A stretch of DNA of 38,754 bases, from assembly GCA_002479485.1 (NCBI GenBank), contig DLNM01000062.1:1-38754 (forward strand). The letters are read 5' to 3'. The notes under the pieces were generated by a model. The model did no database searches and was not told the DNA's origin. It saw only the letters and a list, made by a program, of their open reading frames with translations. The stretch's first letter is position 1. Each line of letters begins with the position of its first letter. The position numbers and the translations under genes were made by a program. Positions 1-9,900 of the stretch are shown one piece after another. This DNA is from Firmicutes bacterium UBA7510 (lineage in GTDB: Bacteria > Bacillota > Clostridia > Tissierellales > Sedimentibacteraceae).

Positions 1-625
1 TTATAAGACAATGTATGTCATCATTTGTATCTAGTGAATAACCTATAAAAGTTACTAAATTACCTACTAATGTATAATTCTCATCTTTAATTAAAGGTAT
101 ATTGCTACCATGAATTAACTCAACCACATCAGTTATAGGATTAAATAAATTATTTGGTATTACAAAGTTATCAGTAACAGCGGTAGCAGTATACTTATAA
201 TATTTTTTACCACTTTGAAATACTACATTAGTAACTCCGCCACTTCCACCACCATTAGCTATAAAAAAATCTCTAACTCGTTGTGGTGTCATTACTTTTG
301 TGTTATCCGCACCAGCTTCAGCTTCAGCTTTTGTAGCATAATCTAGTTGTGTGCTTATTTTTTCATATGTAGTACCATTCCAACGATATTGACCGTTGTT
401 ATTTTTTGTATCTCCATAGACAATATATAAATTATTGGATGTATTAGGGGAAGTAGGTAAAGATGATTTTAAAGCGACTTGAGTAATTTTTTCTGCAATT
501 GCAGTATCTATTTTTGTATTATTGAAGTTTGTTTTTCCAATAATCTCGTTCATAAAAAAGTCTTTAACTTTTTTAGTATTATCATAAATTAATTCTATTA
601 AATTTAAATTTGGAGTATTAGCCAT
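1..625 (-). CDS. Tail fibre protein, third cassette (3' part beyond window)
   Basis: The start codon is at 623-625 behind a GGAGG site, and the gene runs off the left edge, so about 208 N-terminal residues are visible. They are almost the same as residues 1-208 of the fibre encoded at 2910-5171: MANTPNLNLIEL opening, a collar-type repeat (KAEAEAGADNTKVMTPQR), a GGGSGG hinge and a following beta-rich domain. In phage fibres such N-terminal parts attach to the tail and the C-terminal part binds the host. I infer an alternative fibre sharing the attachment module of fibre 1. The receptor-binding part is not in view. Confidence is high that it is a fibre paralogue. Confidence 0.85.
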   Translation of the reverse strand, partial: MANTPNLNLIELIYDNTKKVKDFFMNEIIGKTNFNNTKIDTAIAEKITQVALKSSLPTSPNTSNNLYIVYGDTKNNNGQYRWNGTTYEKISTQLDYATKAEAEAGADNTKVMTPQRVRDFFIANGGGSGGVTNVVFQSGKKYYKYTATAVTDNFVIPNNLFNPITDVVELIHGSNIPLIKDENYTLVGNLVTFIGYSLDTNDDIHCLI

Positions 626-635
626 TTAAACCTCC

Positions 636-779
636 TTATATTGTTATTCTTTTTAGATTTAATACGTTTAAATTTTCTATATAAGACATAATTAACACTT
701 CAATTTCGGAGATATATCTCCATTTTATTGAAAAAATTCTTAAGAAAGTATTTGTTATTTCCCCACTTCCGTTATCTTC
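636..779 (-). pseudogene. C-terminal remnant of a paralogue of the 5188-5712 tail gene
   Basis: An open stretch of 47 codons ends in TAA at 636-638, just before the third fibre gene. Its last 30 residues (for example KWRYISEIEVL) align with the C-terminus of the 174-residue protein encoded at 5188-5712 (KWKYIYEIEDL), which also sits directly before a fibre gene. An in-frame stop at 780-782 closes it upstream, and there is no start codon or ribosome site. I read it as the leftover 3' end of a second copy of that gene, brought in with the third fibre cassette. The 76 bases between 780 and 855 hold nothing I recognise. Confidence 0.7.
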
Positions 780-855
780 TTAGTACTAACAAATATGTTT
801 AAATCAATCTTAGTTGTAAATTAAGAATGTTTACAAAATGTTTATAAAGTGAACA

Positions 856-987
856 TTATTCTGTTGCTTTTAGAGCAACTAATTCAGTCTTTTGATCTGT
901 TGTAAGATAACCAACTCTAACAAACAAATCTAAGTGAGTATCATTATATCTTCCTGTTAAATATCCATTTTTTATAGTGTTAAACAT
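856..987 (-). CDS. XkdX-like small tail protein (43 aa)
   Basis: This 43-residue gene starts at 987 and overlaps the stop of the upstream gene (980-1291) in another frame, so the two are translationally coupled. The pattern is aromatic/hydrophobic start, GYLTGRYND, then an acidic-hydrophobic FVRVGYLTTDQ segment. This fits the XkdX family, tiny proteins encoded after fibre genes in Gram-positive phages and PBSX-like elements, of unknown exact role. It is the last gene of the second fibre cassette. Family assignment rests on size, position and the VGYLTTDQK segment. Confidence 0.65.
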   Translation of the reverse strand: MFNTIKNGYLTGRYNDTHLDLFVRVGYLTTDQKTELVALKATE

Positions 988-1291
988 TTGTAGTTTCTCC
1001 TTTTAATATCGCAACGTCTAATAATATAGTCTGTAAAACTTCTTCTTGTTCTGATTGTTTTAATAATAGTAGTTCTTCAAACTTCATTTGGGGAATAGTA
1101 TTTTGCTGTATTTCCCATTCTGAATATACTTCTTCTGCTGTTTTGATAATATTAACTCCATAAGCATAATGTATTTGTTTATTAGTAATTTTATCAATTT
1201 CAAAATCATAACTCTCAACTGTGTAGTTAGGTGTGATGTCATTTACTGTCATTTCTTGTAATTCAGCTACTTTTATTTTTTCATAAAACAT
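980..1291 (-). CDS. XkdW-like fibre-associated protein (103 aa)
   Basis: A 103-residue protein follows the second fibre gene. Its AGGAGG site overlaps that gene's TAG stop, so the two are coupled. The first half is beta-rich with a YDFEIDKITNKQ segment; the second half is a glutamate/leucine-rich helix ending ILKGETTNV. The gene at 2587-2913, in the same place after the first fibre, ends similarly (LKGGTANV) and has the same layout, so these are paralogues. Position, size and layout match XkdW-type or fibre-assembly proteins of Gram-positive phages. A trimeric-coil or chaperone role for the fibre is inference. Confidence 0.55.
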   Translation of the reverse strand: MFYEKIKVAELQEMTVNDITPNYTVESYDFEIDKITNKQIHYAYGVNIIKTAEEVYSEWEIQQNTIPQMKFEELLLLKQSEQEEVLQTILLDVAILKGETTNV

Positions 1292-1301
1292 TTTTTGCCT
1301 C

Positions 1302-2492
1302 CTATTGTATTGGGAATGAGAAATTTAATAAATATTCACCATCGACCCAGTCATAATTATTGTCTATTTTTATATTAGGTGAATTATTATCTATTCTTAT
1401 TGTACGAGTTATAACAGGACTAGTATGTTGATATGCTGGTAAAAATCTACTTGCGGAAGCTAGTATACCATCTGGTAATGTAAATAACGTTGTGTTTCGA
1501 GTCGCAATGCCATTTTTTATATATCCATTTATAGTTGCTTGATTACCGCTTATAGTTAAAGTTAAAGGGAAACTACTATGGGAATTAATCCAATTATTAA
1601 GTAAACGTGATGAAATGTCTACTTTTTCTGTAGTGGCTACTTGTTTAGGAACACAAACTACCTCTTGTGTTATACCAGTAGGTTTTGTTTCAATTGTTAT
1701 TTCTGTTACTAAATTTTTAAAATTTCCGCCATATTCTTTAACATCATATGTTGCCTTAACTTGTAATCCAGCAAAATAAATATTATATGCTATCCATAAA
1801 CATATTTTACCATTTAGATTAAATATATTTATAGCCGGAATGCTATTACCTAAGTTTATAGCCTTGTATGTATATACAGTATCAAAATATATATAACCTT
1901 GTAATAGCGTGTTAATAGGGAAATTGCCACCAGCATAAGTATTGCCTTTTATTTCAATAAAAAAAGATTCAGCATTTGCAAAAGGCATATCAGTTTTTAT
2001 TAAAAATCCCTTATTAGCGGTAATTTCTTCTGTGGTAATTCTATTAGACATTATCATGTTATCCGTTTTATGTTCCATTTGCTGATTTGTTGGAATAATA
2101 GTCCATGATGTGTATACGATCAATCCATCTAATGATACTACAGCTTCTTGTGTAATCCCATTATAAGTTGATGTAAAAGGTGTTATTTTAAACTTTTTAG
2201 TATTCTCAAAAGGTATATACTCTAATATGCACCAATCATTTATATTATTTGCAGGTGCATTTGCTACATTTGATAAATACTTAATTGTATATGTTTTATA
2301 GCTATCACCAGTTATTTTAAAAATATCTCCTGTGAACTCACTGCCTATTATTTTATCTGCTTTATTTGTATTCAATATCTTCACAGTTTCAGCACTTGCT
2401 ACTTTATCGGCTCCACCGGTTGTTAGGTCGTTTACTATCGAATCTTTATCTATTTTATTTTCAATATCTGTTAATAATTTTGGTTTTGACAT
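1302..2492 (-). CDS. Tail fibre protein, second cassette (396 aa)
   Basis: The start at 2492 has an AAGGAGAG site 7-8 bases upstream. The N-terminus (GGADKVASAETVKILNTNKADK) is a common attachment or spacer repeat in phage fibres. The C-terminus from about residue 280 begins with VATTEKVDISS, which recurs as VATTDKIDISS before the C-terminal domain of the first fibre. This suggests modular swapping of terminal domains. The middle is beta-rich and matches nothing I recognise. It is unlike the other two fibres in its N-terminus, so it may attach differently. Role: adsorption fibre, with the target unknown. Confidence 0.75.
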   Translation of the reverse strand: MSKPKLLTDIENKIDKDSIVNDLTTGGADKVASAETVKILNTNKADKIIGSEFTGDIFKITGDSYKTYTIKYLSNVANAPANNINDWCILEYIPFENTKKFKITPFTSTYNGITQEAVVSLDGLIVYTSWTIIPTNQQMEHKTDNMIMSNRITTEEITANKGFLIKTDMPFANAESFFIEIKGNTYAGGNFPINTLLQGYIYFDTVYTYKAINLGNSIPAINIFNLNGKICLWIAYNIYFAGLQVKATYDVKEYGGNFKNLVTEITIETKPTGITQEVVCVPKQVATTEKVDISSRLLNNWINSHSSFPLTLTISGNQATINGYIKNGIATRNTTLFTLPDGILASASRFLPAYQHTSPVITRTIRIDNNSPNIKIDNNYDWVDGEYLLNFSFPIQ

Positions 2493-2507
2493 AAAAGATT
2501 CTCTCCT

Positions 2508-2594
2508 TTATTGTTTGATTGTAATTAAAAAAATGTCTAAATCGGATTGAGTATATAAACCCATTTTACAATACTCTTTTATATAACTAAACAT
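2508..2594 (-). CDS. XkdX-like very short protein (28 aa)
   Basis: This 28-codon gene starts at 2594 inside the end of the preceding gene (stop at 2587-2589), exactly like the 43-residue gene at 856-987. It reads MFSYIKEYCKMGLYTQSDLD and then a short tail. The GLYTQSDLDIFL segment is what one expects of the XkdX family. Its stop overlaps the start of the ribosome site for the next fibre gene. The matching arrangement in both cassettes argues that it is real despite its length. Confidence 0.5.
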   Translation of the reverse strand: MFSYIKEYCKMGLYTQSDLDIFLITIKQ

Positions 2595-2913
2595 TTGCAG
2601 TACCTCCTTTTAACTTCGCTATCTCTAATAGTAATTGAGAATTTAAAGTCTTTTGATTATTTATCTCAACTTTCATTGTTGCATTATCTTTTAAAAGCTG
2701 TGCATTAAAAGTGTCTTGTTGACTTGGTTTAAAAATTGCATTTTGCTGTTCATTATAGACTTGTTGTGCTGTTTTTGTAATAACTAGATTTTCATAAACC
2801 CAACTTTCCAAATCTTCATCATAAAAATATCTATCGAATTGATGCTGGGGGTAAACAGGTTGATTATTTATTGTTATAATATTATTTAAAAAATCACTTT
2901 CTTTTGTTATCAT
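2587..2913 (-). CDS. XkdW-like fibre-associated protein (108 aa)
   Basis: The start overlaps the stop of the first fibre gene (ATGA-type overlap at 2910-2913). Residues 1-50 form a beta-rich part (NNQPVYPQHQFDRYFYDEDL). Residues 55-108 form a heptad-like helix ending AKLKGGTANV. It is a paralogue of the protein at 980-1291. In phages of Gram-positive hosts, genes of this size between fibre and XkdX encode XkdW or fibre accessory proteins. A role in fibre folding or attachment is inferred from position only. Confidence 0.55.
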   Translation of the reverse strand: MITKESDFLNNIITINNQPVYPQHQFDRYFYDEDLESWVYENLVITKTAQQVYNEQQNAIFKPSQQDTFNAQLLKDNATMKVEINNQKTLNSQLLLEIAKLKGGTANV

Positions 2914-5171
2914 ACTATCGGATACCCCCCATCTATATAATAAAACATACTATCACCTATTAGCGGTAATTGTTCTAATGTGTATATAGAGCCATCTGCA
3001 TGAATATATGCGCTATATGTATTAGAATTAATATAAGTACAAATCTTTAAAGAACATCTTTTAACAGGTCTAAAGTTAACATCATTAACCTTTGCTATCA
3101 CTGTTGCTGGATTTATTATAGCGGTGTTCTTAAAACATGCATTTATATTACAATAATTACCACTTTTAACTACCTGAAAACCAATCCAGTCACTTGCATA
3201 AATAGATAAACCCGAATCTAAAGTAGATGAAATATCTATTTTATCTGTTGTAGCTACTTGTTTGACAGTCATATCAATTACTTCATTAGGTTGATATACT
3301 CTTGTTGGAGCATATCCATAGTTAATTCCATTATTAGTAACTTCTAAATATGCTGGAGCTTTAGGATAGTTATCATTTTCTGAATTTACTGCAATAATTT
3401 GACTAGAAACTGCTTTAGATGAATCGCAACCACTAAATATAGTTGCATGCGTTTGACCTCGTATAGTACCTAATCCACTTACAGGAATATTGTTATCAAT
3501 ATATTTTAAGCCATATAGTATACCTCCTGAGGTTACACCATCTCCTTTTATCATAGAGCCAATCATTTTTCCACTAAATAATTTAGTACCAGTTGCTTTT
3601 AAGTAATTTGTTTCTAAGTCAATTTTGTCCGATTTTTGTTCCAAATCCGTACTTGTAGCAATTTCGTAATTTATACTTTCTGTGCTTTTTAGTATGCTAC
3701 CACTAATTGCAGTTACTTTTGTAAAATCGATTAAACAATTGTTATTATCAGACAATACCGTAATTTCAACTTTAGTGTTATAAGTCTTAGTTATTAAAAA
3801 TATTTCTTTACTATCATTTACTTTGAAATCAATTCTTTGATTAATACTAGATTTTACATTTCTTGTTATAAAGTCAAAACTTCCATATTCACCTCTATTA
3901 CTGCTAAATCCACCATCACCAGTTGTATTAATTGTCAATATCCCAAAAGCGCTATAGTCATAATCTAATATTCCATTAACAATTATACAAATATGATTTA
4001 TAGAATTTTTTAATGTTCCAATTTTATAAATAGAATTTGCTTCTAAAGTATAATATCCTTTGTCCGTTTTTTGTTCCAAATCCGCATTTGTAGCTACTGT
4101 TTGCCATGCTCCCCAACCATCTACTGCTGTTACAATTCTAAATTTAATTGACTCCCCATTTAAACGAGTAATTTCTTGTTTACCTATACCACTATTGTTT
4201 AATTCTGTTTTAACAAGAACACCATCAGATAAACCACCAAACGACGAAGTTGCTCTAAATATAGTAGTTGCACTTCTTGGATATGTTGTTGGTAAATCTG
4301 ATTCTACTTTCCAACCACTGGGCATCCATTGTTTGTCCGCTTTATCAGCTAAAGTAGTCCAAATATCTGTAAACCATTTTTTTATCTTACCAATTAAAAC
4401 CGATAATTTATCACCTGATATTAAATTTTCTCTAGTTGTAATTTCAGTAAAGGTAACTGTTGTATCTTTTGCATCACCAGTTGTATCTAATTTTAATGTC
4501 AAATCAGGTTTATCAACTAATGCATTATAGCTATATGCTGTATTAGTTATAAGACAATGTATATCATCATTTGTATCTAGTGAATAGCCTATAAAAGTCA
4601 CTAAATTGCCTACTAATGTATAATTTTCATCTTTAATTAAAGGTATATTTCCACCATGAATTAACTCAACCACATCAGTTACAGAATTAAATAAATTGCT
4701 TGGTATTTCAAAATTATCAGTAACAGCGGCTGCAGTAAATTTATGATATTTTTTACCACTTTGAAATACTACATTTGTAACCCCGCCACTTCCACCACCA
4801 TTAGCTATAAAAAAATCTCTAACTCGTTGAGGTGTCATTACCTTTGTATTGTCTGCACCAGCTTCAGCTTCAGCTTTTGTTGCATAATCTAGTTGTGTGC
4901 TTATTTTTTCATATGTAGTACCATTCCAACGATATTGACCGTTGTTATTTTTTGTATCTCCATAGACAATATATAAATTATTGGATGTATTAGGAGAAGT
5001 AGGTAGAGATGATTTTAAAGCGACTTGAGTAATTTTTTCTGCAATTGAAGTATCTATTTTTGTATTATTGGAGTTTATTTTTCCAATAATCTCGTCTGTG
5101 AAAAAGTCTTTAACTTTTTTAGTATTATCGTATGTTAATTCCATTAAATTTAAATTTGGAGTATTAGTCAT
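2910..5171 (-). CDS. Tail fibre protein, first cassette (753 aa)
   Basis: The start at 5171 has a GGGAGG site. Residues 1-130 form the tail-attachment module with a collar repeat (KAEAEAGADNTKVMTP) and a GGGSGG hinge, followed by a beta domain to about 210. Near residues 285-370 is a knob-like domain ending in WGAWQTVAT, typical of pyocin-knob regions of phage fibres. Two spacer repeats follow (TNADLEQKTDK, TSTDLEQKSDK). VATTDKIDISS then leads into the C-terminal domain, which resembles the C-terminal part of the second fibre. The N-terminal 208 residues are duplicated at 1-625. Role: adsorption fibre at the tail tip. Confidence 0.85.
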   Translation of the reverse strand: MTNTPNLNLMELTYDNTKKVKDFFTDEIIGKINSNNTKIDTSIAEKITQVALKSSLPTSPNTSNNLYIVYGDTKNNNGQYRWNGTTYEKISTQLDYATKAEAEAGADNTKVMTPQRVRDFFIANGGGSGGVTNVVFQSGKKYHKFTAAAVTDNFEIPSNLFNSVTDVVELIHGGNIPLIKDENYTLVGNLVTFIGYSLDTNDDIHCLITNTAYSYNALVDKPDLTLKLDTTGDAKDTTVTFTEITTRENLISGDKLSVLIGKIKKWFTDIWTTLADKADKQWMPSGWKVESDLPTTYPRSATTIFRATSSFGGLSDGVLVKTELNNSGIGKQEITRLNGESIKFRIVTAVDGWGAWQTVATNADLEQKTDKGYYTLEANSIYKIGTLKNSINHICIIVNGILDYDYSAFGILTINTTGDGGFSSNRGEYGSFDFITRNVKSSINQRIDFKVNDSKEIFLITKTYNTKVEITVLSDNNNCLIDFTKVTAISGSILKSTESINYEIATSTDLEQKSDKIDLETNYLKATGTKLFSGKMIGSMIKGDGVTSGGILYGLKYIDNNIPVSGLGTIRGQTHATIFSGCDSSKAVSSQIIAVNSENDNYPKAPAYLEVTNNGINYGYAPTRVYQPNEVIDMTVKQVATTDKIDISSTLDSGLSIYASDWIGFQVVKSGNYCNINACFKNTAIINPATVIAKVNDVNFRPVKRCSLKICTYINSNTYSAYIHADGSIYTLEQLPLIGDSMFYYIDGGYPIV

Positions 5172-5187
5172 TTAAACCTCCCTTTTT

Positions 5188-5712
5188 TTATATAATTATT
5201 CTTTCTATATTTTTTATGTCTAGATCTTCTAATTCAGTTAGATACAGATCCTCAATTTCATAAATATATTTCCATTTAGTCAATAATAACTCTTTAACTA
5301 TCATATTAATATTATATTGTTTCACTAATGATTTAATTTTTTCTTTTGTTCTTATAATATCTGTCTTTAAATTAATATTTTCTTTATTTATACCAAAAGA
5401 TATTTTCTCTAAAGTTTTTAAATATTCACATTTTAAACCTATATCAATTAATTCAATATTAGCTTTTATTTTTTCTGTAGAAGATAATATATTACATATT
5501 AAATTAATGGCATCAAGTTCCAATTTTCCTTGTAATTTTTCCACTAACTTTATACAATCACATATTACTTTTATTTCTTCTATTTCTATTAAGCCATTGA
5601 TAAATAAAGCCTCAACATAATCATCTATGCTAAGGCTAAATTTAAATTCATTGTTTAATTTTATTATAGCTTTAAAAGTATCTATTAACTCTAATGCTCT
5701 ATTTACTCTCAT
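5188..5712 (-). CDS. Unknown tail-tip protein, helical (174 aa)
   Basis: I do not recognise this 174-residue protein. It is almost entirely helical, with leucine, isoleucine and lysine spaced as in helical repeats, and ends KWKYIYEIEDLYL followed by an isoleucine-rich tail. It lies between a small structural gene and the first fibre gene, in the operon and close-spaced to both, so a baseplate or fibre-attachment role is likely. A fragment homologous to its C-terminus precedes the third fibre gene (636-779), so the gene appears to travel with fibre cassettes. Confidence 0.6.
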   Translation of the reverse strand: MRVNRALELIDTFKAIIKLNNEFKFSLSIDDYVEALFINGLIEIEEIKVICDCIKLVEKLQGKLELDAINLICNILSSTEKIKANIELIDIGLKCEYLKTLEKISFGINKENINLKTDIIRTKEKIKSLVKQYNINMIVKELLLTKWKYIYEIEDLYLTELEDLDIKNIERIII

Positions 5713-5728
5713 TAAACATCACCTAAAA

Positions 5729-6139
5729 TTATTCTGCTACTTTACCAAATTCAATTGAACCAGTAGGAATTACTACTACTACTGCATTTTGAATTATTTT
5801 TTGCATGTTAGTAGGTAAAGAACCTGTGTAAAGTAAATTACCTTCTGTTAAAGCGTCATAGATTGCTATAGATTTAATAGTTTCAGTTCCCCATGAGTCA
5901 GTAGATTCAGCAAATGATATATCAGTAAGATTTTTAACAATACCATCTGTATTTGAAGACCAGTTTGATGAATTGTTTGCAACAGCAACTCTAGCATAAC
6001 CACTTCCAGAAGGTTCTAATATTGCTTGACCATTAACATTAAACGATAAAGCTACATAAAAAGTATTTGTATTTTCGAATGTTCTGTTTCCAACTAAATG
6101 TTCTAAAATTTTGTTATATAAATAATTACTTTGTGCCAT
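5729..6139 (-). CDS. Phage tail/baseplate structural protein (136 aa)
   Basis: The 136-residue protein opens with a helix (SNYLYNKILEHLVGN) and continues as a beta sandwich (TFYVALSFNVNGQA, SGYARVAVANN, IKSIAIYDALTEGNLLYTG). This pattern of short helix, FYVALS, GYARV and 'AIYDA..GNLLY' is shared by a common group of small structural proteins encoded near the fibres of siphoviruses and tailocins. It lies between an Ig-like gene and the unknown helical gene. Role: probable tail-tip or fibre-linking structural protein. Confidence 0.65.
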   Translation of the reverse strand: MAQSNYLYNKILEHLVGNRTFENTNTFYVALSFNVNGQAILEPSGSGYARVAVANNSSNWSSNTDGIVKNLTDISFAESTDSWGTETIKSIAIYDALTEGNLLYTGSLPTNMQKIIQNAVVVVIPTGSIEFGKVAE

Positions 6140-6157
6140 GATTAATTTCTCACTTTC

Positions 6158-6478
6158 CTAATTTATTTTTTTCATAATATTTATTTTTCTGCTATTTGTA
6201 GTGTTTATTTTGCCTGTGATATCTGTTATTTCAATTTGATAGTCAAAAGTACCAATAAAACCTTTTGTATCATTAGGAACTAAAGTAACAATAAATTCTC
6301 CTAAGTTATTTGTTTTAATTCCTGTTTTCTCTACTAATAAATCTTCGGAGCAGTAGTATGACATAAGAAATTTTATAGTTGCTCCATCTAAAGATACAAG
6401 TTGTTCATTTTTATAAACTGTAAATGTGATTTTAATATCATCGCCATTTATAAATTCAATTTTTTCTTCGCAATTCAT
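6158..6478 (-). CDS. BppU-like N-terminal domain / Ig-like baseplate protein (106 aa)
   Basis: This 106-residue beta protein has the pattern NGDDIKITFTVYKNEQLVSLDGATIKFLM, followed by NNLGEFIVTLVPND and IGTFDYQIEITD. It is typical of the Ig-like N-terminal domain of siphovirus upper baseplate proteins (BppU family). Here the domain stands alone, while in BppU it is followed by helical and receptor regions. The gene is closely spaced in the operon. A link between hub and fibres is the likely role. Confidence 0.6.
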   Translation of the reverse strand: MNCEEKIEFINGDDIKITFTVYKNEQLVSLDGATIKFLMSYYCSEDLLVEKTGIKTNNLGEFIVTLVPNDTKGFIGTFDYQIEITDITGKINTTNSRKINIMKKIN

Positions 6479-6516
6479 AAAGTTTATCCTTTCATTAAAT
6501 TAAATAATCAAATATT

Positions 6517-6900
6517 TTATTCATCTATATCATCATCATAAAATTCTATAAATTCAGCAGTATTAATAAAATGTTTTGGTTTTATATTAGGACACATTGA
6601 CAATACTTTTTTAGATATTATAAATTTTTCAAAAGGAGTTTCTACTTCTAAATTACCAAACTCAGCTAGTTCATTAAAAAATGCAGGTAAATTTTCATTT
6701 TTAACCCGCATCTCATTGCTATTTCTTTCACCATATTTTTCAATTAGTTTAATTCTTTTTTGCTCATATATTTGATTTTCTTCATTAAATTTAATTATCA
6801 TTTTTCCTAAATCGTAAGCTGTTTGAGCATCTATTTCTAACTCACTCATAACCACAAGCGAATCTAATGAATTTACTATATCTATTAATTTTGTTTTCAT
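6517..6900 (-). CDS. DUF1617-like phage protein (127 aa)
   Basis: A 127-residue helical protein: SELEIDAQTAYDLGKM, a charged helix with EQKRIKLIEKYGERN, then a C-terminal segment ending in an acidic tail. The pattern 'degenerate helix, YDLGK, KLIEKYGE' resembles the DUF1617 family found beside baseplate genes of Gram-positive siphoviruses. The function of that family is not known. It lies just downstream of the tail hub gene in the same operon. Assignment by pattern only. Confidence 0.5.
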   Translation of the reverse strand: MKTKLIDIVNSLDSLVVMSELEIDAQTAYDLGKMIIKFNEENQIYEQKRIKLIEKYGERNSNEMRVKNENLPAFFNELAEFGNLEVETPFEKFIISKKVLSMCPNIKPKHFINTAEFIEFYDDDIDE

Positions 6901-6930
6901 AAAGTTTAAGACCTCTTTTGTTTTTTTATT

Positions 6931-9900
6931 TTAAGTTGTTAATCCATATATTCCAGGAGATATAGCTGTTACTCCTTTAAAAGTCATCCCATACATTCTT
7001 ATGTTTCCAATAAATTCATGTCTGTACTGATAACCAGGATGGTTAGTATATGGATAAAATATATATTTACCAGCGCTATCTCCTATTGAAACTTTACCAT
7101 TTACTACTGAAAAATAAGTAGTTCCATTATATGTAACGTGTAATCCTAAAGATGTCACTTGACCAGATGATGATACTGTCAACACCCCTGTATTATTAGA
7201 ATTATAAACGGTTAAATTACCGTTAGAATCAATATTTAATACATTTCTATTAGATGAACTTTGTACAGATAAACCTTTACTAATAATTTCCCCAGAGGTT
7301 GATACACTAAACACCGTATTACCACTTGAATTTAATACAGTTAAACCTTTACTCCTAACTTCACCAGATGATGTAACTGTAAAATATGTATTATAGCCAC
7401 TAGAGTCTGTTATTTGCAATTTACCACCCAATATCTTTAAACCATTAGAATCACTTGTAACGCCATTTCCATAGTAATAACCTTTAGTAATTACATTTCC
7501 ACCTGTATCAACATAGAAAACTCTATCGCTTCCATTATAAATACTAAAGCCGGAATTATATATACTTAATCCATTTGAATTAAACACTAATTTATTATTG
7601 TTTACTGCTAATGCAATGGTATCAGATGTCTGTCTAATAGTAGTAATACTTTGATTAACTCCATTAATTTGAGTATTAACTGTAGATGTTATGCCATTAG
7701 CAGATATTTGAATTGCAGTGTTCATTTGTTCAGTAGTTGAATAGTTTTTTAATGTATTTGTAACAGAAAGATTTATTCCTTCGGCAGAAGTCTTAATTGC
7801 AGCATTCATTTGTATCGTATTAGAATAATCATCAAATTTAGTGTCATGTGTTTCCCATGTAATATTACCACCTAAGGTAGTGTTACCTTTTACAACTAAA
7901 TTTCCTGTTATTTTACAATCGCCATCTATATCAGAAACTCCGTCATTAACTTTTAATCCCTTACCATTAGCCATTAAAGACTGAAAACTTTTAAGAGTAC
8001 CACTAGCCATTTCCACAGAACCGTCAGCATTAACTTTAAACTTGTTAGCAATATTAATACTTCCACCTCTTATATTACCGCTAAAATTAGCATCACCATT
8101 ATTATCAAGATAAATCATATCATTAAATTCATTGTTAACTTTCTTCTGTATCTTAAATCCGTTAATTGGATCAAATAACATTTTATTTAATCCACCATTA
8201 CCAATAATAGATAGAGTTGCATTTGTAAGTGTAGCACCATTTTCGTCAACTACAAAAGAGTTATTAACATTATGTATACCTAAATTACTTCCAATTAGCA
8301 TATCACCCATAATTACTTCGCCATTGATACCATAAGCTTTTTGTCCGTTAGGTAAGGTTATATTTCCTATACCAAGCTTAGCATGCTTCCAAGCATCATC
8401 AGTAAACAATAATTGTTGATTAGTAAATCTGTATTGCTTATTGTCATAATTACCGTCATCTAATAGCTTTCTTCCCAATATTCCTGTAGCGTCAATTATA
8501 ATCTCTTGATTAGAACTGTTAATTACAGAATTTAAATCAGCATTTAAAGCATCATTTCTTAGTCTATGCAAGGTTTCTTTATCACCAGAATCAACATAGG
8601 CATTGTATTTTAAGTTGTTCATAGAAAGATTAGTTGCAACATTAGCAGTTTTGCCCAGTAGTTGGCTTAAATTAAACTCTTCATTTTGATTTTTTAAGCT
8701 TTCGCTAAAAGTAAATTTAACATCATTTAATTTATCAAAGGATAGTGAAATACCAATGAGTAGGGGATAATAGTAGTTTTCTTTACCATCACTTAAAGTG
8801 ATTTGACTGCCTAAATCTAATTGTTTTTTAAATGTTAAGAAATTTTCGACAAAGAAAGGGCAAAGCATATTGATATCAAAGCTATATCTGTTTTTTGATA
8901 CAATGTTTAATTGCCTTTGAGCCTTATCAAATAATTCCTGTGTCATTTCTATTACTTCAACATCAGTCATACTGTCAGTTATAGCAAAATTATCATCAGA
9001 ATAGTTGCCAACAGTGATAAAATTATCTAGCTCCTTAAGCTGAATAGGAGTAAAGAAGCTGCTGAATTTTAAAATACTATTAGTTTGCTTTAATTGCTCT
9101 TCAAGGTTAGTAATTTCACTATTTAAGGTATTGATGCTATTTTCAGTATTATTTCTCTCTATAACTTTAGAGTTATATTGATTAACTAAATCAGTTTTAT
9201 CCTCCTCTAAGGTATCAAATGAAGCGATAGAAGTGTTTAAAGCCTTTATTTCTGCATTTATATTGCTTAATTGTGTCTTTATGTTTAATATCTCAGATTT
9301 TTTGTTTTTAATAGAAAGTAAATTATTTGCATAACTAATCTTTAAATTATCATATTGAGTCTTCCAGCTTTTCCAAGCATTAGCCGTATCAAGTGTCATA
9401 AGTCTAATACCAGTTTTTTCATCAATATTATCAATTACATTGTCTAAATTGTATATTATGCTTGTACCAAGCGGATTGACTAGGTTGATACTCATATCGT
9501 TAGCACCATTAACGATTAATGCAGTACATAATCCGTCGTTTAATGGAGTTATATTTAATTCATTAATTAAGTTATCGAATGATGTAAATATATCTGTTTC
9601 TTTAACTATATTGTCTCTTGTATATGCATTTATAGTTTTATTTAACCTGTCAAATTGAAATATACACTCATAAGCAGCCTGAGCATTTTCTATCAGCAGA
9701 TTGTATATACTTGTGTCAGAGGATATATCAAATATTCTATATAAATTATATAGCTCAGTATCTATATGACCTATAGTCCAATTAGGTAAATAAGACATGA
9801 TTATACCTATAAAGGTATTAGGAATATTATTTGGGATAATATCATAAAATTTATATGCTTTACATTCCATATAGCTTATACTTTTTTTTGAAATATTATA

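Noticed and set aside
4060..4530. Plus-strand open frame of 156 codons opposite the first fibre
   Set aside because: Shadow of the fibre gene: no ribosome site, no family likeness, and the reverse frame is clearly coding.
1..5171. Diversity-generating retroelement acting on fibre genes
   Set aside because: The duplicated region is the N-terminal attachment part, not a C-terminal variable part; no reverse transcriptase or template repeat is in the window.
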